From Acuticoccus sediminis (lineage in GTDB: Bacteria; Pseudomonadota; Alphaproteobacteria; Rhizobiales; Amorphaceae), in assembly GCF_003258595.1 (NCBI RefSeq), contig NZ_QHHQ01000002.1:1240001-1304000 (forward strand): DNA of 64,000 bases. Reading direction: 5' to 3'. Position numbers and translations under genes: made by a program. Each line of letters begins with the position of its first letter. Position 1 is the first letter of the stretch. Of this stretch, positions 19,577 through 28,842 are shown piece after piece. A model generated the notes under the pieces. That model was given only the letters and a program-made list of their open reading frames with translations. It ran no database searches and was not told the DNA's origin.

Positions 19577-19674
19577 GCCGGGCGCCCATTCGCATTTGAC
19601 AAGGGGGCGGTTGCGAGACGACCCCTTATCCGACGCGCGCCCGACGGCGCGATGTGATCTGGAGACCGCCGACC

Positions 19675-20838
19675 ATGGACATGAAGAACACTCTCGCGGG
19701 GCTCGAGGTCGGCTACGACGTGCCGGCTCTCCCCGGCATGGCGGAGGCCGACATCCAGACCCCCTGCCTCATCCTCGACCTCGACGCGCTGGAGCGGAAC
19801 GTGCGCAAGCTGGGTGAGTTCGTGAAGGCACACGGGATGCGCCTTCGGGTCCACGGCAAGATGCACAAGTCGGTGGACGTGGCGAAGCTGCAGATCGCCA
19901 TCGGCGGAGCGGTGGGCGTGTGCTGCCAGAAGGTGTCCGAGGCGGAAGCCTTCGTGCGGGGCGGCATCGGCGACATCCTCGTTTCCAACCAGGTCCGCGA
20001 CGCGATGAAGATCGACCGCCTCGCGCGGCTGCCCGGCCTCGGCGCCGCGGTCACCGTCTGCGTCGACGATGCGGCCAATGTCGGCGAGCTTTCCGCCGCG
20101 GCCGTCCGCCACAACGCCACGCTCGGCTGCCTCGTCGAGCTCGACTGCGGGATGGACCGCTGCGGTGTCGCCACGCCGGAGGAGGTCGTCGCCCTCGCCA
20201 GGGCGATCGACGCCGCGCCGGGCCTGACCTTCGAGGGTGTCCAGGCCTACCACGGCGCCGCCCAGCACATCGAGGACTACGCCGGGCGCAAGGCCGCGCT
20301 CGACAAGGCGATCGCCCTCGTCAAGGAGACGGCCGGGGCGCTGGAGGCCGCCGGTCTCAAGCCGCCGCTCGTCTCCGGCGCCGGCACGGGGACGTTCGCG
20401 TTCGAGAGCGGCTCGGGCGTCTACAACGAGCTGCAGTGCGGCTCCTACGCCTTCATGGACGCCGACTACGGGCGCATCAGGGACAAGGACGGCAAGCGGC
20501 TCGACGAGACGGAGTGGGAGCACGCCCTCTTCATCCTGACCGGCGTGATGAGCCACCCCAAGCCCAATCGCGCCATCTGCGACGCCGGCCTGAAGGCGCA
20601 GTCGCTGGACAGCGGCCTGCCCGTCGTCTTCGGCCGCGACGACGTCAGGTACATCCGCTGCTCCGACGAGCACGGCACGATCGACGATCCGACCGGCGCG
20701 CTCAAGGTCAACGACAAGCTGCGGCTGGTGCCGGGCCACTGCGACCCGACGTGCAACATGCACGACTGGTACGTCGGCGTGCGGGACGGTCGGGTGGAGA
20801 CGGTCTGGCCGGTGTCGGCCCGCGGCAAAGGTTATTAA
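19675..20838 (+). CDS. PLP-dependent D-threonine / 3-hydroxyaspartate aldolase-like enzyme
   Basis: A protein of 387 aa from the ATG at 19675, chosen because GGAGA lies about 10 bp upstream; a GTG at 19654 has no site. It has the alanine-racemase-like TIM barrel with the PLP lysine in RVHGKMHK (near residue 62), then a C-terminal beta domain with VPGHCDPTCNMHDWYV, whose His and Asp/Cys residues bind the divalent metal of D-threonine aldolase. The family cleaves D-beta-hydroxy-alpha-amino acids to glycine plus an aldehyde (glyoxylate from 3-hydroxyaspartate). It lies between two peptide ABC operons, so it may act on an imported D-hydroxyamino acid. D-serine dehydratase-like activity is the alternative. 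Confidence 0.85.
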   Translation: MDMKNTLAGLEVGYDVPALPGMAEADIQTPCLILDLDALERNVRKLGEFVKAHGMRLRVHGKMHKSVDVAKLQIAIGGAVGVCCQKVSEAEAFVRGGIGDILVSNQVRDAMKIDRLARLPGLGAAVTVCVDDAANVGELSAAAVRHNATLGCLVELDCGMDRCGVATPEEVVALARAIDAAPGLTFEGVQAYHGAAQHIEDYAGRKAALDKAIALVKETAGALEAAGLKPPLVSGAGTGTFAFESGSGVYNELQCGSYAFMDADYGRIRDKDGKRLDETEWEHALFILTGVMSHPKPNRAICDAGLKAQSLDSGLPVVFGRDDVRYIRCSDEHGTIDDPTGALKVNDKLRLVPGHCDPTCNMHDWYVGVRDGRVETVWPVSARGKGY

Positions 20839-20860
20839 CCCACGGGTTAATTTATCCACA
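20834..20860. promoter_or_regulatory. Palindrome overlapping a stop codon, next to a consensus DnaA box
   Basis: Bases 20834-20851 form an 18-bp palindrome with perfect 8-base arms and a 2-base centre; its left arm contains the aldolase stop codon. Immediately after it, 20852-20860 reads TTATCCACA, the consensus DnaA box. The stretch 20831-20940 is unusually AT-rich for this window. It may be a terminator/operator plus the promoter of the following SDR-ABC operon; a replication role is unlikely. Confidence 0.4.
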
Positions 20861-20993
20861 GAACGGCATGCCAAAATCGTTCCAGGGACGGGTTTCGCTC
20901 TAGACCTTTGTTAATTTATCGATACGCTGAACTTATCGGAGCGGAAGCTGCACCTTCAGTGGCGGCATCGCTCCGGTGCTGGGAGGTGGATTC

Positions 20994-21011
20994 GTGAAGC
21001 GGCTCGCGTGA
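20994..21011 (+). other. Possible five-codon leader ORF coupled to the SDR start
   Basis: A GTG at 20994 sits 8 bp after GGGAGGTG, the best ribosome site in the region, and encodes only five residues before a TGA at 21009-21011. That stop overlaps the GTG start of the SDR gene at 21008 (GTGA). The SDR start itself has no close ribosome site, so initiation may depend on this short leader. Confidence 0.35.
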
Positions 21012-21790
21012 ACGTACTGGATCGTTTCCGGCTGGACGGCAAGCGAGCCCTGGTCACCGGCGCCAGCCGCGGTCTGGGCCGCGAGATGGCCCTGGCCCTG
21101 GCGAGCGCCGGGGCGGACATCGTCCTCGTGGCGCGCCCCTCCGACGACCTCGACGCCACCGCCGGCGACGTCGGCGCCATCGGGCGCGAGGTCACCGTCC
21201 TTCCGGCCGACGTCTCCGATCCCGAGAGCGCCGTCGCGGTCTGCACCCGGGCACTCGCCGAAGCCGGTCCGGTCGACATCCTCGTCAACAATGTCGGCGG
21301 GCGGCGCGAGAACATCCAGCTTCAGGACACCCCGCTCGCCACCTGGCGCAAGCTCGTCGACCTCAACCTGACGAGCGCGGTCGCCTGCACCAAGGTCATC
21401 GGCGGCGCGATGATCGATCGGGGAACCGGCGGGCGGGTCATCAACGTCGCCTCGATCAACGCCTTCGTCGCCGGCCGCGGCATCTCGGGCCGCCACTACG
21501 AGACGGCGAAGGCCGCGCTGGTGCAGTTCACCCGCTCCATCGCCGTCGACTGGGCGCCGCACGGCATCACCGCCAACGCGATCTGTCCCGGCCTCTTCAT
21601 GACGGCACCCAACCGGCGCTGGCTGAAGGAGCGTCCCGAAGTCATCGACGCGGCGGTCGCCATGATCCCCGCCGGCCACGCGGGCGACCCGGAGGACCTG
21701 GGGCCGCTCGCCGTCTACCTCGCGTCCGACGCGTCCCGGTTCATGACCGGGGCCGCGCTGGTCATCGACGGAGGCTTTACCTGCCTCTGA
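21008..21790 (+). CDS. Short-chain dehydrogenase/reductase
   Basis: A protein of 260 aa with a GTG start. SDR motifs: TGASRGLG (~20-27), NNVGGRREN in place of NNAG, the serine of VASINAF and the YETAK active site, then the C-terminal IDGGFTCL. Resembles 3-oxoacyl-ACP reductase/gluconate 5-dehydrogenase-type enzymes. It precedes the second peptide ABC operon by about 70 bp and is probably co-transcribed with it, oxidising the imported compound or a product. Confidence 0.88.
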   Translation: MNVLDRFRLDGKRALVTGASRGLGREMALALASAGADIVLVARPSDDLDATAGDVGAIGREVTVLPADVSDPESAVAVCTRALAEAGPVDILVNNVGGRRENIQLQDTPLATWRKLVDLNLTSAVACTKVIGGAMIDRGTGGRVINVASINAFVAGRGISGRHYETAKAALVQFTRSIAVDWAPHGITANAICPGLFMTAPNRRWLKERPEVIDAAVAMIPAGHAGDPEDLGPLAVYLASDASRFMTGAALVIDGGFTCL

Positions 21791-21861
21791 GCGTTGCGTA
21801 ACCCGCGGCGCACGACCGCCGCGCCAAACGATTGCCGAAGAACAACGATAGGAACGGTGCA

Positions 21862-23418
21862 ATGTTGGGCAGACTTGGAATGAAGCGCGTCCTCGCGGCC
21901 GGCGCCTTCGCGCTCGCCGGGACGCTGGCGGCGGGAAGCGCCGTCACCCCGGCGACCGCCGAGACGCTCCGCTACGCGACCATCGGCGAACCGCCCAGCC
22001 TCGACACGCAGATGGGCACGGCCGTCGTCGCGACGATGATCGCTCAGCACATGTTCGAGACGCTCTACGCGCTCGACTCGAAGTCGGTGCCGCAGCCGCT
22101 GCTGGCCGAGGGCGAGACCGTCTCCGAGGACGGCAAGACGATCACCGTCACGCTGCGCCAGGGCGTTCCCTTCCACAACGGCGAGGAGATGAAGGCCGAC
22201 GACGTGGCCGCCTCGCTCAAGCGCTGGGCCGAGTTCGGCGCGCGCGGCTCGACGCTCGGCCTCGACACCGTCGAGGCGACCGGCGACTACGAGGTGACGA
22301 TCACCCTGAAGGCCCCCAACGGTGCCTGGAAGAGCCTCCTCGCCCAGGTCAACGGCGGCCCGATCGTCTTCCCCGCCGAGATCGTCTCCGCCGCGGCCGG
22401 CGAGCCGGTGAAGCCCGAGAGCTATATCGGCACCGGCCCCTACAAGTTCAGCGACTGGCGGCCGAACCGCTACGTCGAGCTCGTCAAGTTCGACGACTAC
22501 GCGGCGCGCTCCGAGCCGGCCGACGGCATGGCCGGCAACCGCGAGGCGGTCCTCGACACGCTGCGCTTCATCCCCGTGTCCGACGTCGGCACCCGCGTCA
22601 GCGGCGTCCAGGCGGGCGACTACGACTACGCCGAGTTCATCTCCGGCGACCTCTACGCCATCCTGAAGGACGACCCCTCGGTGACGCCGTACATCAGCGC
22701 CTCGCCGATCTTCGGCCTGCTGTTCATGAACTCCAAGGACGGCATCCTGAAGGACAACTACGCGCTGCGCCGGGCCATCCTGACCGCGCTCAACATGACC
22801 GAGGCGCTCCAGGTCTCCGTCGGCGACCCCGAGCTGTGGGACGCGCAGGGCGCCTTCTTCACCAAGGATTCGGTCTGGTACACCGACGCCGGCACCGAGG
22901 CCTACAACGTCGGCGACCCGGAGAAGGCCAAGTCGATGGCCGCGGAAGCCGGCTACGACGGCGCGCCCATCCGCCTGCTCGTGTCGACCAACTACCAGCA
23001 GCACTTCGACCAGGCGAACGTCTTCAAGCGCCAGCTCGCCGACGCCGGCATCAACGTCGAGCTCGACGTGCGGGACTGGGCGACGCTCCTGAAGCAGCGG
23101 GCCGAGCCCGGCGCCTGGGACCTCTTCATGACGCACCACAACACCGTCGCCGACCCGGCGCTGCTGACCTTCATGAACGACAACTATCCCGGCTGGTGGA
23201 CGAGCCCCGAGAAGGAGGAGCTGGAGGCGACGTTCATCAACACCTCCGACCTCGACGGCCGCCCCGCCACCTGGGCCGAAATCCAGAAGCTCGCCTACGA
23301 GCAGGTGCCGGCGGCGAAGGTCGGAGACGTGTTCTCGTTCGACATCGCCGCGCCGGGCTTCAAGCCGGCCTGGGACAAGGCGCCGGGCTTCCAGTACTTC
23401 TGGGGCGCGTCGAAGTAA
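21862..23418 (+). CDS. Periplasmic solute-binding protein of the second Dpp/Opp-type ABC transporter
   Basis: A protein of 518 aa from the ATG at 21862 (AGGAAC upstream; a TTG 30 bp earlier is a weaker alternative). A Sec signal covers about residues 1-34, ending PATA. SBP_bac_5 features: IGEPPSLDTQMGTAVV, TVTLRQGVPFHNGEEM and IGTGPYKFSDWRPNRYVEL. Sequence differs clearly from the first operon's receptor, so ligands probably differ. Tandem dipeptide-type systems with distinct receptors are common in Rhizobiales. Confidence 0.92.
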   Translation: MLGRLGMKRVLAAGAFALAGTLAAGSAVTPATAETLRYATIGEPPSLDTQMGTAVVATMIAQHMFETLYALDSKSVPQPLLAEGETVSEDGKTITVTLRQGVPFHNGEEMKADDVAASLKRWAEFGARGSTLGLDTVEATGDYEVTITLKAPNGAWKSLLAQVNGGPIVFPAEIVSAAAGEPVKPESYIGTGPYKFSDWRPNRYVELVKFDDYAARSEPADGMAGNREAVLDTLRFIPVSDVGTRVSGVQAGDYDYAEFISGDLYAILKDDPSVTPYISASPIFGLLFMNSKDGILKDNYALRRAILTALNMTEALQVSVGDPELWDAQGAFFTKDSVWYTDAGTEAYNVGDPEKAKSMAAEAGYDGAPIRLLVSTNYQQHFDQANVFKRQLADAGINVELDVRDWATLLKQRAEPGAWDLFMTHHNTVADPALLTFMNDNYPGWWTSPEKEELEATFINTSDLDGRPATWAEIQKLAYEQVPAAKVGDVFSFDIAAPGFKPAWDKAPGFQYFWGASK

Positions 23419-23450
23419 CCGAAGCGCCCGGCTAGGAGAGACCGCCGCCG

Positions 23451-24398
23451 ATGTGGATCTACATCGCCAAGCGGACCGGAGCGGCGTTCGCGACGCTGGT
23501 CGCCGCTTCCGTGATCATCTTCATGTTCATCCACCTGATCCCGGGCGACCCGATCCTCGTCATGCTCGGCGATTCGGCGACGCCCGAGCAGGCGGCGGCT
23601 CTGCGCACCCGTCTGGGGCTCGATCAGCCGCTGGTGGTCCAGTACTTCTACTGGGCGGCCAGCGCGCTGCAGGGCGACCTCGGCCGCTCGATCTTCTTCG
23701 ACGAGCCGGTCACCTCCGTCATCGTCGACGGCGCCGAGACGAGCATCCTGCTGGCGCTCATCACCATGGTCTGGGTGGTGGTCATCGGCGTGCCGGTCGG
23801 CGTGATCGCGGCGGTGAAGCGGGGGAGCGCGCTCGACCAGGGCCTCTCGGGGCTCGCCATGCTGATGGCCTCGATCCCGACCTTCTGGGTGGGCCTCTAC
23901 CTCATCCTCGTCTTTGCCGCGACGCTCGGCTGGCTCCCGTCCTCCGGCTATCCGTCGATCTTCGAGGACGGCGGCCTCGCCAACCTGCGCTACCTCCTGC
24001 TGCCGAGCTTCGCGCTGGCGGCGCCGAACGCGGCGCTCATCCTGCGCCTCACCCGAGCCTCGATGCTCGACGTCTCGAAGGAGGACTATATCCGCACCGC
24101 CCGCGCCAAGGGCATCAGCCCCCGCCGCGTGGTGCTGCGGCACACCCTGCGCAACGCGCTCCTCGTCGTCGTGTCCGCATTCGGCTTCACCCTCGGGGCG
24201 CTGATCTCCGAGGCGGTGGTGACCGAGACCGTGTTCGCGCTGCCCGGCATCGGCCGCACCGTGGTGCAGTCGATCCTGCGGCGCGACTATCCCGTCATCC
24301 AGGGCGTGATCCTCGTGATCGTCTGCCTCTACCTCGTCATCAACCTCCTGGTGGACATCTCCTACCGCTTCCTCGACCCGCGGGTGGAGCTCTCATGA
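23451..24398 (+). CDS. ABC transporter permease (DppB-like)
   Basis: A protein of 315 aa with a GGAG site. Starts MWIYIAKRTGAAFATL, typical of DppB/GsiC, with about six membrane segments and the EAA loop IRTARAKGISPRRVVLRHTLRN. SIPTFWVGLYLILVF and the FLDPR tail are family landmarks. Overlaps the next permease by 4 bp. Confidence 0.93.
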   Translation: MWIYIAKRTGAAFATLVAASVIIFMFIHLIPGDPILVMLGDSATPEQAAALRTRLGLDQPLVVQYFYWAASALQGDLGRSIFFDEPVTSVIVDGAETSILLALITMVWVVVIGVPVGVIAAVKRGSALDQGLSGLAMLMASIPTFWVGLYLILVFAATLGWLPSSGYPSIFEDGGLANLRYLLLPSFALAAPNAALILRLTRASMLDVSKEDYIRTARAKGISPRRVVLRHTLRNALLVVVSAFGFTLGALISEAVVTETVFALPGIGRTVVQSILRRDYPVIQGVILVIVCLYLVINLLVDISYRFLDPRVELS

Positions 24399-25258
24399 GC
24401 GCCACCGTCCGCGCGGTCCTCGCCCCGGTCACCGCCCGACCGGTCACCTTCATCGGCCTCATCTTCCTGCTGGTGGTCATCGTCTCCGCGCTCGCCTCGC
24501 CGCTGATCGCGCCCTACTCGCCGCTCGACATCGCGCCGACGGAGCGCCTCGTGCCACCCAACGCCGAGCACTGGTTCGGCACCGACCACTTCGGCCGCGA
24601 CACCTTCTCGCGCGTCGTCTACGGCTCGCGCCTGGCGCTCCTCATCGGCCTCGGCGTGGTCGCCTTCGCACTGGCGACGGGCGTTCCCATCGGCGTCGTC
24701 TCGGCGCTCTATCCCGCGCTCGGCCGCATCCTGATGCGCGGCGTCGACGTGCTGATGGCCTTCCCCTCGCTGCTCCTCGCGCTGGGGCTCATCGTGATCC
24801 TCGGGCAGGGCGTGGTGAACGCGATCCTCGCCATCGGCGTCGTCTACCTGACGACGACGGCCCGCATCGTCTACGGCGTCACCCTGCGGCTGCGCGAGGA
24901 GACCTACGTGGAGGCCGCCCGCTCGATGGGCGCGGGCACGGTCTGGCTGATCGCCAGGCACATCCTGCCCAACATGATCTCGCCTCTCCTGGTGCAGGCG
25001 AGCTTCGTCTTCGCCTTCGCCCAGCTCGGGGCGGCGTCGCTCGACTTCCTCGGCCTCGGCACGCCGCCGGACGTGCCGAGCTGGGGCAACATGCTGGCCG
25101 AGTCGCGCATCTACATCACCCGCGCCCCGTGGCTGCTCTTCTTTCCCGGCATGATGATCGCCCTCACCGCGTTCTCGCTGAACCTCACCGGTGACGCGCT
25201 GCGCGACCACATGGACCCGCGCTTCCGCGAGGTCATGGGCAACAGGCAGCGGAGGTAG
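24395..25258 (+). CDS. ABC transporter permease (DppC-like)
   Basis: A protein of 287 aa. HWFGTDHFGRDTFSRVVYGSR and the EAA loop YVEAARSMGAGTVWLIARHILPN define the OppC/DppC family. Membrane segments flank both. The ATG overlaps the upstream stop (ATGA), and the ATPase follows after 3 bp. Confidence 0.93.
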   Translation: MSATVRAVLAPVTARPVTFIGLIFLLVVIVSALASPLIAPYSPLDIAPTERLVPPNAEHWFGTDHFGRDTFSRVVYGSRLALLIGLGVVAFALATGVPIGVVSALYPALGRILMRGVDVLMAFPSLLLALGLIVILGQGVVNAILAIGVVYLTTTARIVYGVTLRLREETYVEAARSMGAGTVWLIARHILPNMISPLLVQASFVFAFAQLGAASLDFLGLGTPPDVPSWGNMLAESRIYITRAPWLLFFPGMMIALTAFSLNLTGDALRDHMDPRFREVMGNRQRR

Positions 25259-25261
25259 GCG

Positions 25262-26224
25262 ATGCTCACCGTCGAGGACATGGTGGTCTCGGTCGGCTCG
25301 CGGCACGGCTCGATCGACGTCGTGCGCGGCGTCTCGTTCGCGATCGCGCCGGGCGAGATCCTGGGGCTCGTCGGCGAGTCCGGCTGCGGCAAGAGCATGA
25401 CGTCACTCGCCGTGATGGGCCTCCTGCCGCACCCGGAGGCGTGGGTCAGCGACGGCCGCATCGCCATCGACGGCGCCGACATCACCGAGGCGACGCCGTT
25501 CGAGCGGGTCCGGAAGGGCCATGGCGACATCGCGATGATCTTCCAGGAGCCGATGACGTCGCTGAACCCGGTGATGCGGATCGGCGACCAGATCGCCGAG
25601 GCGGTGCGGGTCCACGATCCCGAGGCCGACCCGGCCGCCCGCTCGCGCGAGCTCCTCGACCTCGTCCGCATCCCGGACGCGCAGCTCCAGCTTCGCGCCT
25701 ACCCGCACGAGCTGTCGGGCGGCATGCGCCAGCGCGTCATGATCGCGGTCGCCCTCGCCTGCCGACCGAAGGTGCTCATCGCCGACGAGCCGACGACCGC
25801 GCTCGACGTCACGGTGCAGCTCCAGATCCTCGGCCTGATCCGCGACCTCTGCGACCGCCTGCACATGGGCGTCCTCTTCATCACCCATGACCTCGGCGTC
25901 GTCTCCCAGCTCGCCGACCGCGTGGCGGTGATGTACGCGGGAAAGATCGCCGAGACCGGGACGGTGGAGGGGATCTTCTCCGCGCCGCTCCACCCCTACA
26001 CGGCGGGCCTGATGGCGTGCGTCCCCGACCCCGCCACCGGTCAGGAGCCGATCCATTCGATCCCCGGCCAGGCGCCGAAGCCCTACGAGATCGGTGACGG
26101 CTGCCCCTTCGCGCCACGCTGCGAGCGCGCCGGCCCGCCGTGCCGGTCCGGCCCCGTCCCGGTGGTCGAGGCCGGCGGTCACACCGCGCTTTGCCACTTC
26201 CCGCTGATCGCCGAGGCCGTCTGA
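25262..26224 (+). CDS. ABC transporter ATPase (DppD-like)
   Basis: A protein of 320 aa. Walker A GESGCGKS, signature [12 protein letters not shown], Walker [14 protein letters not shown]-loop THDLGV. The C-terminal [12 protein letters not shown] and [11 protein letters not shown] motifs are those of oligopeptide ATPases. It shares one base with the next start codon (TGATG). Confidence 0.94.
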   Translation: MLTVEDMVVSVGSRHGSIDVVRGVSFAIAPGEILGLVGESGCGKSMTSLAVMGLLPHPEAWVSDGRIAIDGADITEATPFERVRKGHGDIAMIFQEPMTSLNPVMRIGDQIAEAVRVHDPEADPAARSRELLDLVRIPDAQLQLRAYPHELSGGMRQRVMIAVALACRPKVLIADEPTTALDVTVQLQILGLIRDLCDRLHMGVLFITHDLGVVSQLADRVAVMYAGKIAETGTVEGIFSAPLHPYTAGLMACVPDPATGQEPIHSIPGQAPKPYEIGDGCPFAPRCERAGPPCRSGPVPVVEAGGHTALCHFPLIAEAV

Positions 26225-27207
26225 TGGCGCTGACCGACACCGTGGCCCCGGCCGCCGCCCCCCTCCTCGAGGTGCGGGACCTCACCAAGACCTTCCACGT
26301 CCACCGCGACGGCAAGCGCTACCGGGTGCAGGCGGTGGACGGCATCTCGCTGACCGTGCGGCGGGGCGAGGTGCTCGGCATCGTCGGCGAGTCCGGCTGC
26401 GGCAAGACGACGGTCGGCCGCTCGATCATGGGTCTCACGCGGGCGGACGGCGGCGAGGTGATCTTCGGCGGCGGCGACCTCCTGAAGGCGCACGGCGCGG
26501 CGCTGCGCACGGCGCGCCTCAAGCTGCGGATGGTGTTCCAGGACCCCTACGCCTCGCTCAACCCCCGCCGCACGGTGGGCGACTCCGTCGCCGAGACGGG
26601 CGATATCCACGGGCTCTTCAAAAGCCGCAAGGCGCGCGCCGAGCAGGTCGGCGAGGCGCTGACCCAGGTTGGCCTCGACCCGAGCTTCGCGCCGCGCTAC
26701 CCGCACGAGCTCTCCGGCGGGCAGCGCCAGCGCGTCGGCATCGCGCGGGCGATCCTGCCGGTGCCTGACCTCATCATCGCCGACGAGCCGGTGTCGGCGC
26801 TCGACGTGTCGATCCAGGCGCAGGTCCTCAACCTCCTCGCCGACCTCAAGGCGCGCCTCGGCCTGACGATGATGTTCATCTCGCACGACCTCGGCGTCGT
26901 GGCGAAGATCTCGGACCGTGTCGCGGTGCTCTACATGGGCCACGTCGTCGAGCTCGGCGACGGCCCGTCCCTCTTCGCCGCCGCGCAGCACCCGTACACG
27001 CAGATGCTGATCGCCTCGGTGCCGCGCATCGACCCGAGCAAGCGCGTCACCGGCGCGGTGGAGCGCGGCGAGCCGCCGAGCCGCTTCCAGCAGATCGAGG
27101 GCTGCCCGTTCCAGGACCGGTGCCCGAAGCGCACCGACGTCTGCCGCACGATGCCGCCGCTGCGCGCCACCACGCCCGGCCACCAGGTCGCCTGCCACCA
27201 CGCCTGA
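26224..27207 (+). CDS. ABC transporter ATPase (DppF-like)
   Basis: A protein of 327 aa. Walker A GESGCGKTT, signature LSGGQRQRVGIA, Walker B LIIADEPVSALD, H-loop SHDLGV, and C-terminal HPYTQMLIASVP plus GCPFQDRCPKR. It completes the second peptide transporter and is followed by a 300-bp gene-free region with a large palindrome, toward a convergent gene. Confidence 0.94.
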   Translation: MALTDTVAPAAAPLLEVRDLTKTFHVHRDGKRYRVQAVDGISLTVRRGEVLGIVGESGCGKTTVGRSIMGLTRADGGEVIFGGGDLLKAHGAALRTARLKLRMVFQDPYASLNPRRTVGDSVAETGDIHGLFKSRKARAEQVGEALTQVGLDPSFAPRYPHELSGGQRQRVGIARAILPVPDLIIADEPVSALDVSIQAQVLNLLADLKARLGLTMMFISHDLGVVAKISDRVAVLYMGHVVELGDGPSLFAAAQHPYTQMLIASVPRIDPSKRVTGAVERGEPPSRFQQIEGCPFQDRCPKRTDVCRTMPPLRATTPGHQVACHHA

Positions 27208-27508
27208 CCCGCCGCACCTGAACCACCGCGCCCAACCGCCGTCCCACATCGCCGGCACGGCCTCCCCGCGAGGGGCCCACGGGCAAGGCCCAGCCTGTTC
27301 TCCGGAGCCAGCCATCGCTGAAGCCCGAAGAGAGCCGGAGCGGGACGCCGTGCAAGGCCGAAGAGCGAAGCGTGCCTTGCGCGGCGTCCCGCTCCGGCTC
27401 AGGGCTTCCTTCAGCGATGGCTGGCTCCGGAGAACAGGCGTCCCGCCCCTGTTCACTGGTGAAGCCGGAGCGCCCCGGCCTCCGGTCCCCCCGCGGACGC
27501 CCTCGATG
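27208..27508. other. Gene-free convergent intergenic region
   Basis: This 301-bp gap separates the ABC ATPase stop from the stop of the minus-strand amidohydrolase. It holds the long inverted repeat at 27294-27438 and a third copy of its outermost 7 bases at 27448-27454, but no credible coding sequence. Confidence 0.7.
27294..27438. repeat. 145-bp near-perfect inverted repeat
   Basis: Arms of 65 nt (27294-27358 and 27374-27438) flank a 15-nt loop; 57 of 65 positions pair, including about 30 unbroken outer pairs, and most mismatches fall in one 8-base block (27324-27331). As RNA in either direction it would form a very stable hairpin, so it could terminate both convergent transcripts. The arms could also be a mobile palindromic intergenic element. 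In both arms the outward frame reads FSDGWLRRTG, as expected of two inverted copies of one unit. Confidence 0.8.
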
Positions 27509-28666
27509 TCAGCTCCTTGGTTCGGGCGCGTCCCCGTTCGCCCACCAGTGCCCGCCGATGACGACGCCCCTCGCCGCGAGCCGGGTGTCGGCGGTGAGCG
27601 TCTCGCCGGACACGTCGACGTGCCGGACCGGCTCGTCGCGCAGCTCGAGGATCGTCGCGTCGCCGGGCGTCCCGACCGCGAGCGACCCCAGCTCCGGCCG
27701 GCGCATCGCCTGCGCGGGGTTCAGCGTGACGCAGCGGACCACGTCGGTGAGGTTCATGCCAAGGGCCATGAACTTCGACATGACCGCGAGCACGTCGTGG
27801 GCCGGCCCGTCCACGCACAGGACGTGGACGTCGCTGGAAATGACGTCCGGGAAGATCCCCTCGTCGAACATCGCGCGGCACGAATCGAAGGAGAATCCCC
27901 CCTGCCCGTGGCCGATGTCGAACACGACGCCCCGGTCGCGCGCCGCCAGCACCTCGGCGCGGATGTTGCGCTGTCCGTCGATCGGCGCGTTCGGCCAGGG
28001 GCGGAAGCAGTGGGTGAGGATGTCGCCGGGCCGCAGGATCTCGAGCACTTCCTTCTGGTTCGGCGGCGCGTTGTCGATGTGGGCCATCACCGGCAGGCCG
28101 AGCTTGTCGGCGACCTCGATGGCGAGGTGCAGCGGCGCGATGCCGGACATTCCGCCCGCCTTGGCGCCGATGCGCGCCTTGATGCCGACGACGATGTCGA
28201 GGTTGTCCTTCGCGGCGGCGAGGCACTCGTGGGGATGGACGAGGCGCATGTCGCCGCACTCGCCCACCATCACGTTCTTCGAGAACCCGAAGATCCCCGC
28301 GAAGGAGATGTTCACGTAGGCAAGGATGCGGGGCGCGACCCGCTCGATCACGTGCGCCCGAAAGCCCGGGAGGTTCCCCGCTCCCGCGCTGCCGGCGTCG
28401 ACGAAGGTGGTGGTGCCGCTGCGCCGGGCGATGCGTTCGGAATCGACGCCGAGCGAGGTGCCGCCCCAGTAGACATGGGTGTGGAAGTCGATCAGTCCCG
28501 GCGTGACGACGCATCCGGTGACGTCCTTCACCTCGCCGGCCTCGACGCATTCGAGGTTGGCGCCGACGGCGGCGACCTTCCCGTCGGCGAACCCGACGTC
28601 GAGGATCCCGTCGATGCTCGACGCCGGATCGACGACACGTCCGCCCTTCAAGATGAGATCGTACAT
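27509..28666 (-). CDS. Amidohydrolase/deacetylase-family metallohydrolase
   Basis: A protein of 385 aa from the ATG at 28666 behind AAGGAG; the frame is open further upstream without a site. Amidohydrolase landmarks: PGLIDFHTHVYWGG (first metal histidines), VGIKARIG (likely carboxylated lysine), MAHIDNAP and DIGHGQGGFSF (further histidines) and SSDVH (catalytic Asp). It fits the EF_0837/dihydroorotase-like group, whose members deacetylate N-acetylated amino acids or hydroxyacid esters and often sit near a selA-like gene, absent here. Transcribed in the same direction as gntR just upstream. Confidence 0.85.
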   Translation of the reverse strand: MYDLILKGGRVVDPASSIDGILDVGFADGKVAAVGANLECVEAGEVKDVTGCVVTPGLIDFHTHVYWGGTSLGVDSERIARRSGTTTFVDAGSAGAGNLPGFRAHVIERVAPRILAYVNISFAGIFGFSKNVMVGECGDMRLVHPHECLAAAKDNLDIVVGIKARIGAKAGGMSGIAPLHLAIEVADKLGLPVMAHIDNAPPNQKEVLEILRPGDILTHCFRPWPNAPIDGQRNIRAEVLAARDRGVVFDIGHGQGGFSFDSCRAMFDEGIFPDVISSDVHVLCVDGPAHDVLAVMSKFMALGMNLTDVVRCVTLNPAQAMRRPELGSLAVGTPGDATILELRDEPVRHVDVSGETLTADTRLAARGVVIGGHWWANGDAPEPRS

Positions 28667-28770
28667 GCCATCGCTCCTTCTTCGCATCCGGTACTTCGCG
28701 TCCGGGCCGGTCCATTTCGGCGCCGTGGACGATGCGCCGAATGACACCCCGCTGGCACCCCGGATCTGAC

Positions 28771-28824
28771 GGCGGAGGGCGATCGCCTACCCGGTGAGGC
28801 TTTGGCGCCTCAGCGCCCTCCGCC
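28771..28824 (-). terminator. Nested hairpin between gntR and the amidohydrolase
   Basis: Outer 11-base arms (28771-28781 and 28814-28824) enclose a smaller hairpin (28796-28800 with 28807-28811). It lies just after the gntR stop on the minus strand, upstream of the amidohydrolase, and may separate their expression. Confidence 0.45.
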
Positions 28825-28842
28825 CGGGAGGGGCTGCCGAGG

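Noticed and set aside
19654-19674. GTG at 19654 as start of the aldolase gene
   Set aside because: No ribosome site precedes it, and the GGAGA that would serve the ATG at 19675 lies inside this extension.
20831-20940. Replication origin
   Set aside because: Only a single perfect DnaA box and no replication, partition or hemE-type genes nearby.
27294-27438. Insertion sequence ends
   Set aside because: Arms are separated by only 15 bases, so no transposase can lie between them, and none is found nearby.
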